DNA of 47,841 bases from assembly GCA_910589555.1 (NCBI GenBank), contig CAJUTE010000017.1, forward strand, positions 1 through 47,841. Reading direction: 5' to 3'. Positions within the stretch are counted from its first letter, which is position 1. Each line of letters starts with the position of its first letter. Under the pieces are notes generated by a model. It did not search any database and was not told the DNA's origin. It saw only the letters and a list, made by a program, of their open reading frames with translations. This stretch comes from an uncultured Muribaculum sp. GTDB taxonomy: Bacteria; Bacteroidota; Bacteroidia; Bacteroidales; Muribaculaceae. Position numbers and translations under genes: made by a program. This document shows positions 1-7,341 of this stretch, one piece after another.

Positions 1-188
1 TTACCAATTACAAACAAGCCATCTGAAAATGCCCTGCTTAAGTTAATAGCATTGGATGTGAGTCATGGGTAAACCGAAGCCATTCCAATAAACCGCATCG
101 GCGGTGACATAAAATCTCGTGCGTACATACTGTTGTGAAACTGTAATGGATCTGCCGCCACGAGATGCATAAACTGAACGTCCTGAAT

Positions 189-285
189 GCCGTGGAACGG
201 CAATGCAATCGTAGCTCCGCCACGAGGCGTAGCCGAGGTGCGGAGAAAGCTCATACAAACCAATGGGCGTCGACGACGTCCACCA
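189..285 (+). repeat. Decayed copy of the RAYT-flanking repeat
   Basis: The order of motifs matches the left arm of the transposase element at 19347-19447: a GCCGTGgAACGGC mini-hairpin, then CTCCGCCACGAGGCG, then AGCCGAGGTGCGGAGA, then a diverged spacer ending in an AATGGGC(A/G)TCGA block. No transposase gene lies beside it. It therefore looks like a non-autonomous or relic unit mobilised by a RAYT-type enzyme. That is inference from the shared sequence. Confidence 0.7.
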
Positions 286-360
286 ATCAACACCGTATAG
301 CCTGCATTCCTTCAACAGACTCGCCCCGCCCGGGGCTCGTGGTGGGCGTTCTGCCGCTGC

Positions 361-386
361 CCCCGACTTCGCTCGCTCAGTCGGGG
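361..386. repeat. G+C-rich hairpin, REP-like
   Basis: CCCCGAC (361-367) pairs with GTCGGGG (380-386) around a loop rich in GCTCG. There is no T-run after it, so it is not a good intrinsic terminator. Its style (CCCC stem, CGCTCG-type loop) resembles the element at 37453-37631. Confidence 0.5.
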
Positions 387-560
387 ATAGTGACGGACCT
401 GAGCCTGGCGGCACTTAGTACGATCCATCCGGATTTATTACCCCAATTATTATCTAATTTTATCGGACAGCAATGAAAATTATTCAAGAATCCGACACAA
501 TGTATTTTAGAAAAACAGTATATTCGCAATCTGTTCCGCTAAAGTGAATAGACCCAGCTA

Positions 561-1949
561 ATGTTAAAACTATTGATTTTGGTGCTTTTAAATGCCATTT
601 CGTTGGAGTGTCTTGCCGGCATTGATAAGTGGCAAGATGTGGTTGTAGTTGCCGGAAATATATCCAATCGTAAAGAGGATTCGGCAAAAACTATAACGGC
701 GATAGATTGTAATCCATGGGACATTGGAGGCTCCCGGCATACTGTATCGGTGGATTCTGCGGGAAATTTCAAAACACATGTAAACCTCCTTTACGGGCAT
801 AATTTTACCATATATTACGATGGTAATTTTATATGTCAATATGCAGAACCGGGCGATTCGATTTTCGTAAACATAGATGCTGAAAACATCAAGAATGGCG
901 CTTCATACTCAGGCTCTCGTGCTAAATTCAACAATGAATACGGCAAAGCCTATGCCAAGCTATTCAACACATTTTTCGAAGAACTCCCGGCAGGTAAAAT
1001 CGCGAAGGATGAATACCTGAAAAAATTCATGGCGATAAATTATTCTTACCAAGATAGAATAGCCGATTATGCCGCGTCCCATCGCATGGGGTATGATTCC
1101 CAGGATTTAATCAAGAGATCGGCTCTATTCTCTTTGGCTAATGCAACTCTCGAACATTCCGATGAAACACCCGACCGCATTTTAGAATTCTTCGCCGACT
1201 CCATTTTCGGACTTGATGATGCCGCCAATTTAAAGGAAATGATGTTTCCTTACCATATAAGTGCGTATTTGAACCGTTTGGAAGATGTCGTGGAACCGGA
1301 AAGCACAAAAGATATGATCGATGCAATCGTGTCAAGACACCCAAAGTCATTGAACCGGGATGTCATTATCGGAAAATTTATCATGTCACAGGATGATTGC
1401 CGGCAAGATCTTAAGATTCCTAAGCATATATTTTCCAGCGATATTATTTTTGAGGCAATATTCCAAAAAGAGAATAACCTGAAACAACTACCGGAAATTA
1501 AGATTGCCGATGGTAAGATATACGAATGCCGGGGCGGTCAAGTGAAAGAATCGAAATATTCAAGCATTTCTGAAATTCTTGGAAAAGAATATTCCGGCAA
1601 ATTTATTTATCTCGACCTATGGGCTACATGGTGCGGACCATGTATAATAGCCAACAAATCTTTACCGGAATTGGCTGAATTTTTCACAGGACATAATATA
1701 GTATTCGTAAGTGTTGCGTTGAAATCAAATATTGATAAATGGGAAAATCTTATAAGCAACCATCCCGCCAATTGCATGAACTACTTTATCTATGGAGATG
1801 ACGATGCCGAATTGATTATGTCGGCATTCAAAATGACAGGTTTTCCTTCTTATAGAATTATTGGACCGGATGGTAAGATCATTGATGCCAATGCGCCACG
1901 ACCCAATTCATCCGGAGTCTGTGATGCGATTCTGCGACTTATGCAATAG
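561..1949 (+). CDS. TlpA/thioredoxin-fold disulfide reductase-like protein
   Basis: The 462-residue product has an N-terminal signal peptide (about residues 1-20) and is probably periplasmic or surface anchored. A long N-terminal region (about 25-310), of the kind seen in Bacteroidetes TlpA-like proteins with a DUF4369-type domain, precedes a C-terminal thioredoxin-like domain. That domain carries WATWCGPC with the redox pair Cys358/Cys361, and a cis-proline segment GFPSYRI near 435. The likely role is thiol-disulfide exchange outside the cytoplasm; the substrate is unknown. It is a single-gene unit followed by a hairpin terminator. Its sequence is visibly more A+T-rich than pckA or the acetylesterase, and it sits beside repeat relics, so recent acquisition is possible. 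The ATG at 561 was chosen because it directly precedes the signal peptide. Confidence 0.85.
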   Translation: MLKLLILVLLNAISLECLAGIDKWQDVVVVAGNISNRKEDSAKTITAIDCNPWDIGGSRHTVSVDSAGNFKTHVNLLYGHNFTIYYDGNFICQYAEPGDSIFVNIDAENIKNGASYSGSRAKFNNEYGKAYAKLFNTFFEELPAGKIAKDEYLKKFMAINYSYQDRIADYAASHRMGYDSQDLIKRSALFSLANATLEHSDETPDRILEFFADSIFGLDDAANLKEMMFPYHISAYLNRLEDVVEPESTKDMIDAIVSRHPKSLNRDVIIGKFIMSQDDCRQDLKIPKHIFSSDIIFEAIFQKENNLKQLPEIKIADGKIYECRGGQVKESKYSSISEILGKEYSGKFIYLDLWATWCGPCIIANKSLPELAEFFTGHNIVFVSVALKSNIDKWENLISNHPANCMNYFIYGDDDAELIMSAFKMTGFPSYRIIGPDGKIIDANAPRPNSSGVCDAILRLMQ

Positions 1950-2031
1950 AAGCTATTCCGATTTGGGTTAGATGTAGTTGGCGCCCATAGCAATAGGGGT
2001 TGGTTTCTTTTGGGGTAGGGGCAAAAAATAA

Positions 2032-2071
2032 AGAGGGGGTGGGTCGTCACCGATTAGCCCCCTCTCTTTTT
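2032..2071 (+). terminator. Intrinsic terminator after the thioredoxin-like gene
   Basis: AGAGGGGG (2032-2039) pairs with CCCCCTCT (2058-2065), followed by C and a run of five T. Its position about 80 bases after the stop codon and its orientation fit the + strand gene ending at 1949. Confidence 0.75.
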
Positions 2072-2120
2072 CCTGTGCGTAGTTTTAGTATTTTATATCA
2101 GGAATTTAATTAAGTGCACA

Positions 2121-2173
2121 GCGAATTTATATCATTTGGCTGTATTTGCCAAATAAATTCGCGGTTTTTTTCC
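2121..2173 (+). terminator. Second hairpin with T-run
   Basis: GCGAATTTA (2121-2129) pairs with TAAATTCGC (2154-2162), and the inner TTTGGC pairs with GCCAAA. The stem is followed by GG and seven T. It may be a back-up terminator on the + strand ahead of the convergent acetylesterase. The rest of the gap (2174-2263) shows nothing recognisable. Confidence 0.55.
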
Positions 2174-2263
2174 TTATTTTATCATTTGATGACTAAAATG
2201 GAACGAAAAATAACAGATTTTATATTGAAAATCCTTTTGTCAAGCGGTTTTCAGCGATATTTT

Positions 2264-3706
2264 TCAATCGGTCGGGGTGTCCCAGTCATCGGAGCGGAAC
2301 GGAATCAGCGGGAGATAGTTTCCGCCGTAAAGTGTGCCCGGAAGGAAGTCGCGGAAGCCGTAACGCACGGCTACGGGGTCAGGCACTTTCTTGCTTGACA
2401 CCACCATTTCGTTGGTCTGCCAGTGTAGCCAAACCGAGTCGGCAGGATGAAACACTTTGTCAGGTCCGGCGAGCTCAAATCCTTTTATGTCATAGTTGCG
2501 GCATATCCCGTCGTTGGGCGAGTCGATAGCCACCCATGCCGCTCCGTCAATGAACCGATGGGATTTGTATTTCGGGCTGCCGGCAAGAAACTGTTTTTTG
2601 CCGTATGTCTTGTTGAGTGCGAGATCGGCGAGTCGGTGTCCGGCGCCGGTTTTATCCCCCGGATGTATATTGTAGCGTTCGAAAGGCTTCACGAGATCAT
2701 TGATGGTGATCATGTCGCTGTTGGGTATCATCTTTATTGCCTCCCACTGTGCTTCGCGCAGAAATGGCGCTCTCCCTTTTTCTGCCGGGTCGCCATATTG
2801 ATAGGGCGCTATTTCGACAGCGTAGAAGGGGATGTCGCCAAGCCCGATGTTGTCTCTCCAATTTTTCACCATCGCAGCCAGACGCTCGGCGTAGGTGTTG
2901 TAAGTTGCCACGTTGGAGCATCCCTGATACCAGATGATCCCCTTATAGGTATAATTGTCGATGGGGTTGAACATGGCGTTGTACATGAGCATGGGGCGAT
3001 GATATGACACTGTGGCATCGATATCTTTCGGGTCAAGCGACACATCGGGATACTTAATCAAAAGATCTCGTGGCATCCAGCTTTCGACTTTCGCTCCGCC
3101 GTAGGCGGCGCTGACAATTCCCACTGGGATGTCGAGCACGTCGGCTATGCGTGTGGCGTAATGCCAGGCTGCGGCGCTGTATTGAGGCGCTGTTTCCGGC
3201 GATGGCACTGTCCACGAGGCGTCGATGGTATCGACAGGCTCATAGCTTTGCGTGCGAGGCACTGTTATGAATCTCACTTTGTCGGAATATGCTCGTGACG
3301 ACGCGATCTCGTCATAGCCACCTTCGGTGCAACATCCGGGGAAGCCTTTGAGCGGCATCTCCATGTTGGACTGTCCTGAGGCGAGCCACACTTCTCCGAT
3401 AAGTACATTGTTGAAAGTGACAGGCTCTCCGTCGGAGATAGTGATGGAGTAGGGCGTATAGCCTCCTGCCGGCGTTTCCACCGCCACGCTCCACTGTCCG
3501 GCACGGTCGGTATGGGTGGTGTAGGTTTTATTGTTCCACGAGGGTGTTACGGTTATTTTCGATCCCGGATCGGCTTTTCCATAGATGCGGGCGTCGGTGT
3601 TTTGCTGAAGCACCATGTTGTCGCTGATAAGCGGTCCGGGGATGACTTTTGCCGACAGGGAAAATGACATTACGGCTGCGGCAATGGCGATGATAGCTTT
3701 TTTCAT
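2264..3706 (-). CDS. Sialate O-acetylesterase (SASA/SGNH family)
   Basis: The product is 480 residues with a classic signal peptide (MKKAIIAIAAAVMSFSLSA), so it is periplasmic or exported. It belongs to the SGNH/SASA-type acetylesterases, which remove O-acetyl groups from sialic acids or from plant glycans. The block GQSNMEMP near residue 115 carries the nucleophilic Ser. A downstream block (YNIHPGDKTGAGHRLA, about 345-360) supplies the Asp/His-type end of the catalytic site. GIVSAAYGGAKVESWMP is the conserved central segment. It is transcribed alone, convergent with the upstream + gene and downstream of pckA, which has its own terminator. The substrate cannot be read from sequence; xylan- or pectin-linked acetyl groups are as likely as sialate. 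Confidence 0.88.
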   Translation of the reverse strand: MKKAIIAIAAAVMSFSLSAKVIPGPLISDNMVLQQNTDARIYGKADPGSKITVTPSWNNKTYTTHTDRAGQWSVAVETPAGGYTPYSITISDGEPVTFNNVLIGEVWLASGQSNMEMPLKGFPGCCTEGGYDEIASSRAYSDKVRFITVPRTQSYEPVDTIDASWTVPSPETAPQYSAAAWHYATRIADVLDIPVGIVSAAYGGAKVESWMPRDLLIKYPDVSLDPKDIDATVSYHRPMLMYNAMFNPIDNYTYKGIIWYQGCSNVATYNTYAERLAAMVKNWRDNIGLGDIPFYAVEIAPYQYGDPAEKGRAPFLREAQWEAIKMIPNSDMITINDLVKPFERYNIHPGDKTGAGHRLADLALNKTYGKKQFLAGSPKYKSHRFIDGAAWVAIDSPNDGICRNYDIKGFELAGPDKVFHPADSVWLHWQTNEMVVSSKKVPDPVAVRYGFRDFLPGTLYGGNYLPLIPFRSDDWDTPTD

Positions 3707-3760
3707 TGGTTAGTTTACGGTTATTGGTGTGCAAGATGAAATGTGTTGTTGAAAATGAAT

Positions 3761-3785
3761 AAGGACGGGCATTCAGCCCGTCCTT
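3761..3785 (-). terminator. Terminator of pckA
   Basis: AAGGACGGGC (3761-3770) and GCCCGTCCTT (3776-3785) form a perfect 10-bp stem with a 5-base loop. On the minus strand it is followed by a T-rich stretch. It lies 26 bases beyond the pckA stop. Confidence 0.85.
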
Positions 3786-3810
3786 ATCAATGAGAATTAT
3801 AATCGGGTGA

Positions 3811-5421
3811 TTATTTTTCCAAGTGAGGACCTGCGGCAACGAGAGCTTTACCTGCTTCGTTGTTCTCATACTTCTTGAAGTTGTTGATGAAGCGAGAAGC
3901 AAGGTCATCAGCCTTCTTGTACCATTCTTCAGCGTTAGCGTAAGTATCGCGAGGATCGAGGATCTTGGGATCTACGCCGGGAAGTTCGGTCGGGATTTCG
4001 AAATCGAAGATGGGGAGCTTCTTGGTAGGAGCGTTGAGGATAGCGCCGTCAAGGATAGCGTCGATGATACCGCGGGTGTCACGGATAGAGATACGCTTGC
4101 CGGTACCGTTCCAGCCGGTGTTCACCAAGTAAGCCTTTGCTCCGCTCTTTTCCATACGCTTAACGAGTTCTTCAGCGTATTTAGTGGGGTGGAGTTCAAG
4201 GAATGCCTGTCCGAAGCAAGCTGAGAAGGTAGGAGTCGGCTCAGTGATGCCGCGTTCAGTACCTGCAAGCTTGGCGGTGAATCCTGAAAGGAAGTAGTAC
4301 TTGGTCTGCTCCGGAGTAAGGATAGATACGGGAGGCAATACACCGAATGCGTCGGCAGAAAGGAAGATCACGTTCTTGGCAGCCGGACCGGCAGATACCG
4401 GGCGAACGATGCTTTCGATGTGGTTGATCGGGTAAGAAACACGAGTGTTTTCAGTCACGCTCTTGTCCTTGAAGTCGATCTTTCCTTCAGCGTCAACAGT
4501 CACGTTCTCAAGAAGAGCGTCGCGAGTGATGGCGTTGTAGATGTCGGGTTCGCTTTCCTTGTCAAGGTTGATAACCTTAGCGTAGCAACCGCCTTCGAAG
4601 TTGAAGACACCGTTGTCGTCCCAACCGTGTTCGTCGTCACCGATGAGGAGACGTTTCGGGTCGGTAGAAAGGGTAGTCTTACCTGTTCCTGAAAGACCGA
4701 AGAAGATAGCTGTGTTTTCGCCGTTCTTGTCGGTGTTGGCTGAACAGTGCATTGAAGCGATGCCTTCGAGGGGAAGGAAGTAGTTCATCATAGAGAACAT
4801 ACCCTTCTTCATTTCGCCGCCGTACCAAGTGTTGATGATAACCTGTTCGCGAGAAGTGATGTTGAACACTACTGCGGTTTCAGAGTTAAGACCGAGTTCC
4901 TTGAAGTTTTCAACTTTAGCCTTAGAAGCGTTGTAAACAACGAAATCGGGCTTGAAGTCCTTCAATTCTTCTTCGCTGGGAGCGATGAACATATTGGTAA
5001 CGAAGTGAGCCTGCCATGCTACTTCCATGATGAAGCGCACTGCCATGCGGGTGTCCTTGTTGGCGCCGCAGAAACGGTCAACAACATAAAGCTTCTTGTT
5101 GGAAAGTTCCTTAACGGCGATTTCCTTAACAGCCTTCCATGTTGTTTCGGTCACAGGCTTATTGTCGTTCTTGTATTCTTCAGTTGTCCACCAGATGGTG
5201 TCCTTAGACTTGTCGTCAAGTACGATGAATTTGTCCTTGGGTGAACGTCCGGTGTAAACACCTGTCATTACGTTGACAGCTCCAAGTTCAGTTACTACGC
5301 CCTTTTCAAAGCCTTCCAGAGAAGGAAGAGTTTCTTCTTTGAAGAGCTCCTCGTAAGAGGGGTTGTAGATTACCTCAGTTGTTCCGGTAATCCCGTACTG
5401 GGTCAAATCAATTTTGCTCAT
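3811..5421 (-). CDS. pckA: Phosphoenolpyruvate carboxykinase (ATP)
   Basis: The 536-residue cytosolic enzyme interconverts oxaloacetate + ATP and phosphoenolpyruvate + CO2 + ADP. In Bacteroidales it often runs in the CO2-fixing direction towards succinate. Visible signatures are the kinase-1a P-loop GLSGTGKT (242-249), the kinase-2/metal block DDEHGWDD (262-269), TGRSPKDKF (57-65) for oxaloacetate binding, and the adenine-binding NTGWNGTGKRISI segment near 438-450. The length is normal for the ATP-dependent family. It is a single gene with its own promoter and an untranslated leader of roughly 80 bases. Codon use looks like that of a highly expressed gene (clean, repetitive codon choices). 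Confidence 0.97.
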   Translation of the reverse strand: MSKIDLTQYGITGTTEVIYNPSYEELFKEETLPSLEGFEKGVVTELGAVNVMTGVYTGRSPKDKFIVLDDKSKDTIWWTTEEYKNDNKPVTETTWKAVKEIAVKELSNKKLYVVDRFCGANKDTRMAVRFIMEVAWQAHFVTNMFIAPSEEELKDFKPDFVVYNASKAKVENFKELGLNSETAVVFNITSREQVIINTWYGGEMKKGMFSMMNYFLPLEGIASMHCSANTDKNGENTAIFFGLSGTGKTTLSTDPKRLLIGDDEHGWDDNGVFNFEGGCYAKVINLDKESEPDIYNAITRDALLENVTVDAEGKIDFKDKSVTENTRVSYPINHIESIVRPVSAGPAAKNVIFLSADAFGVLPPVSILTPEQTKYYFLSGFTAKLAGTERGITEPTPTFSACFGQAFLELHPTKYAEELVKRMEKSGAKAYLVNTGWNGTGKRISIRDTRGIIDAILDGAILNAPTKKLPIFDFEIPTELPGVDPKILDPRDTYANAEEWYKKADDLASRFINNFKKYENNEAGKALVAAGPHLEK

Positions 5422-5478
5422 TTTTGTCAGACATTAAAATTATTGAGAATTATTAAATCTTATTATACCATATCGAGT

Positions 5479-5495
5479 ATTCGTCTATGACGAAT
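5479..5495 (-). promoter_or_regulatory. Hairpin in the pckA leader
   Basis: ATTCGTC (5479-5485) pairs with GACGAAT (5489-5495) around a 3-base loop, inside the predicted untranslated leader of pckA about 58 bases before its ATG. It may affect mRNA stability or translation. There is no direct evidence of function. Confidence 0.4.
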
Positions 5496-5511
5496 GTCTA
5501 TTGTACCGACT

Positions 5512-5520
5512 GCAAAGTTA
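5512..5520 (-). promoter_or_regulatory. pckA promoter -7 box
   Basis: On the minus strand the sequence reads TAACTTTGC, a perfect match to the Bacteroidetes TAnnTTTG element. A TTG lies about 16 bases further upstream. The distance to the ATG (about 90 bases) gives a long leader. Confidence 0.7.
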
Positions 5521-5547
5521 GCTACTTTTTTTTAATCAAGAAGCTAA

Positions 5548-5569
5548 AATACGGAATTTTTTCCGTATT
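5548..5569. promoter_or_regulatory. Perfect 9-bp inverted repeat upstream of pckA
   Basis: AATACGGAA (5548-5556) and TTCCGTATT (5561-5569) are separated by TTTT, and lie just upstream of the pckA -7/-33 region. Read on the + strand it is followed by AG and eight T, so it could also be a + strand terminator, although no + gene precedes it. An operator for a dimeric regulator of pckA is the alternative. The rest of the pckA-trmD gap (5570-5757) is A+T-rich with nothing else recognisable. Confidence 0.45.
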
Positions 5570-5757
5570 AGTTTTTTTTAATAAAAATTCTATCTCGCAG
5601 AGCCTTTCATCGGTATTCCTATTATTGCCGTTGTGTGTCAATTAAACCTCCTTGTTAATATGTTATACTTACAAAATCAAAATAACGGGATGAAGGTTCA
5701 CCGGCGCGATGTTCTTATATGATTTTTTAGCAATTAGGTGATTTGGGCGAATTTGTT

Positions 5758-5765
5758 TAACTTTG
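5758..5765 (+). promoter_or_regulatory. trmD promoter -7 box
   Basis: TAACTTTG matches the TAnnTTTG consensus and lies 30 bases before the chosen trmD start, leaving room for a short leader. Confidence 0.65.
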
Positions 5766-5795
5766 CATAAGTTTTTTAATCAATATTCCACTCTG

Positions 5796-6473
5796 ATGCG
5801 CATAGACATTCTGACCGTACTTCCCGAGATGCTTGAATCGCCGCTTAACTGCTCTATCTTGAAAAGGGCGCAGGACAAGGGGCTCGCTGAAATCGTGGTG
5901 CATAATCTGCGTGAATACACCACCAACAAGCACCGCAAGGTCGATGATTATCCGTTTGGCGGCGAGGCAGGGATGGTGATGCAGATAGAGCCGGTCGACC
6001 GTGCTATATCGCATCTGAAGAGCCAGCGCGATTATGATGAGGTGATATTCACCTCGCCCGACGGTGAACAGTTGACTCAGCCGATGGCTAACAGCCTGTC
6101 GATGCTGGATAACATCATAATTCTGTGCGGACATTACAAGGGGGTTGATTATCGCATCAGAGAGCATCTTATAACCCGCGAAATCACCATAGGCGATTAT
6201 GTGCTCACGGGTGGGGAGATTCCCGCCGTGGTTATAACCGATGCCATTGTGAGGCTTATCCCCGGTGCTATCGGCGACGAGCAGAGCGCGCTCAGCGACT
6301 CATTTCAGGACAATCTGCTTGCTCCTCCCATCTACACGCGTCCGGCGGAATACAAGGGATGGAAAGTGCCTGATATACTCTTGTCAGGACACGAAGCTAA
6401 AATCGATCAGTGGAAGCACGAGCAGGCGATCGAACGCACCCGCCGTTTGCGTCCCGGACTTCTCGATGAGTAG
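5796..6473 (+). CDS. trmD: tRNA (guanine-37-N1)-methyltransferase
   Basis: This 225-residue SPOUT-class enzyme transfers methyl from S-adenosylmethionine to G37 of tRNAs that read CNN codons, which prevents +1 frameshifting. It starts MRIDILTVLPEM. It has the deep-knot segment with IILCGHYKGVDYRI and the strongly conserved EITIGDYVLTGGE, both involved in AdoMet and G37 binding. The C-terminal part contains LAPPIYTRP and the typical RRLRPGLL-type tail. The frame is open further upstream, but the ATG at 5796 matches the family start and leaves the promoter box outside the gene. It is transcribed divergently from pckA and followed by the toxin-antitoxin pair. Confidence 0.96.
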   Translation: MRIDILTVLPEMLESPLNCSILKRAQDKGLAEIVVHNLREYTTNKHRKVDDYPFGGEAGMVMQIEPVDRAISHLKSQRDYDEVIFTSPDGEQLTQPMANSLSMLDNIIILCGHYKGVDYRIREHLITREITIGDYVLTGGEIPAVVITDAIVRLIPGAIGDEQSALSDSFQDNLLAPPIYTRPAEYKGWKVPDILLSGHEAKIDQWKHEQAIERTRRLRPGLLDE

Positions 6474-6509
6474 ACACATCTGCTTGAAAATGTGTTAAAA
6501 ACGAGTTTT

Positions 6510-6530
6510 TGGTAGCCATTTTGGCTGCCA
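6510..6530 (+). promoter_or_regulatory. Inverted repeat: toxin-antitoxin operator or trmD terminator
   Basis: TGGTAGCCA (6510-6518) and TGGCTGCCA (6522-6530) pair with one mismatch around a TTT loop. The repeat ends five bases before the -7 box of the toxin-antitoxin pair, which is where an autoregulatory operator would be expected. The stem is also followed by TTTGTT and could terminate trmD. Both readings are inference. Confidence 0.5.
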
Positions 6531-6535
6531 TTTGT

Positions 6536-6543
6536 TATATTTG
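6536..6543 (+). promoter_or_regulatory. Promoter -7 box of the toxin-antitoxin operon
   Basis: TATATTTG is a perfect TAnnTTTG match, 15 bases before the antitoxin ATG. Confidence 0.75.
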
Positions 6544-6558
6544 CAAAAAAACTAAGTT

Positions 6559-6792
6559 ATGCAAGTAGTATCAGCAAGAGAATTTCGTGCCAATCAGGGA
6601 AAATACTTGAATGCGGCTAAGGACGGGCAGTCAGTCATGCTCACGTCACGATATGGAAATTTTAAAATTACTCCGATCACTGAAGAGGATTCCCTTACGT
6701 CCCGTATTTGCGAAGGATTGAGGGAAGTGAAGTTGATTCAAGAGGGTAAGATGAAAGGTTATTCAATCGAAGAATTGTTAAATGAGCTTTGA
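6559..6792 (+). CDS. Antitoxin, Phd/YefM family
   Basis: The 77-residue protein has the Phd/YefM (prevent-host-death) N-terminus: SAREFRANQGKYLNAAKDGQSVMLTSRYGNFKI forms the dimeric DNA-binding fold. Its flexible, charged C-terminal half (about 50-77, EGLREVKLIQEGKMKGYSIEELL, stated here in part) is the usual toxin-binding region. It should neutralise the downstream toxin and, with it, repress the operon through the inverted repeat just upstream. The coding end overlaps the toxin start by 11 bases, which couples their translation. The length is typical. Confidence 0.9.
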   Translation: MQVVSAREFRANQGKYLNAAKDGQSVMLTSRYGNFKITPITEEDSLTSRICEGLREVKLIQEGKMKGYSIEELLNEL

Positions 6793-7120
6793 TGTAACAG
6801 CGACTCCTTATTTTTTAAGAGATCTGAAACCGCTTTCAAAAAAATATCGATCTCTAAAGAAAGATATTGCGGTATTCTTAAGATCCTTGGAAAACAATCC
6901 GTTCCAAGGAGATGAGCTTAGCCCGGGCATACGTAAAATCAGACTTGCGGTAACCTCCAAAGGAAAAGGCAAATCAGGGGGTGCCCGCGTGATAACATAT
7001 ACGGTTGTATTTGCTGAAAATCAGGGTCATGTATACGTGATGGGTATATATGATAAATCTGAATTTTCAACTGTTGATGTAGCGGTGATTAAGGCTATCA
7101 TTGCCGAGTTGGGGCTTTAG
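6782..7120 (+). CDS. RelE/ParE-superfamily toxin
   Basis: The 112-residue protein is basic in its N-terminal half (PYFLRDLKPLSKKYRSLKKDI), as in RelE/YafQ/ParE-fold toxins. It contains the core strands IRKIRLAVTSKG and ARVITYTVVF, and ends with VMGIYDKSEFST, the usual C-terminal strand of the fold. By family it is either a ribosome-dependent mRNA endonuclease or a gyrase poison; the sequence does not settle which. It follows the antitoxin with an 11-base overlap. Its last 4 bases overlap the last bases of the convergent xseB. Confidence 0.88.
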   Translation: MSFDVTATPYFLRDLKPLSKKYRSLKKDIAVFLRSLENNPFQGDELSPGIRKIRLAVTSKGKGKSGGARVITYTVVFAENQGHVYVMGIYDKSEFSTVDVAVIKAIIAELGL

Positions 7121-7326
7121 CCGATGATTGATTTTAGCTCTTCGTCGGTGGCGGTAAGGCGTCGTCGGCATTCGGCAAGCAGTTCGGTGGCGCGGCGTGT
7201 GTAGGTCGCAAGCAGGTCTATGTCGAGTGCGTCGCTCTGCATCTTTCTTATTATTTCCTCAAGCTCGGCTACGGCATGATTGTAGGTGATGTCGGCTACG
7301 GGTGTAAACTTAGGCTGATTGTCCAT
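7117..7326 (-). CDS. xseB: Exodeoxyribonuclease VII small subunit
   Basis: The 69-residue helical protein fits XseB, several copies of which coat the helical arm of XseA in exonuclease VII, a nuclease specific for single-stranded DNA. The pattern YNHAVAELEEIIRKMQ and the LAECRRRLTATDEEL segment match the family's two-helix hairpin. It lies 15 bases after xseA in the same direction and ends the der-deaD-DUF3256-xseA-xseB operon. Its 3' end overlaps the convergent toxin gene by 4 bases, with no obvious terminator between them. Confidence 0.92.
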   Translation of the reverse strand: MDNQPKFTPVADITYNHAVAELEEIIRKMQSDALDIDLLATYTRRATELLAECRRRLTATDEELKSIIG

Positions 7327-7341
7327 TATTATTTGGGGGAA

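Larger units (their letters stand above)
1..560. other. Gene-free left end with repeat relics
   Basis: No convincing protein gene is visible. The stretch holds a decayed REP-like unit (189-285), a G+C-rich hairpin (361-386) and further degenerate hairpins upstream, for example CCGCCACGAG at about 151-160, which echoes the same motif at about 216-225. The last 150 bases are A+T-rich and lead into the gene starting at 561. They contain TATATTCG near 531-538, one mismatch from the Bacteroidetes -7 box. Confidence 0.6.

Noticed and set aside
165..476. Open frame of 103 codons near the left end
   Set aside because: It runs through the repeat relic and the G+C-rich hairpin. The translation is low in hydrophobic pattern and matches repeat translations near 20 kb.
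2114..2398. Open frame of 94 codons after the thioredoxin-like gene
   Set aside because: It begins inside a hairpin terminator and ends within the acetylesterase gene on the other strand.
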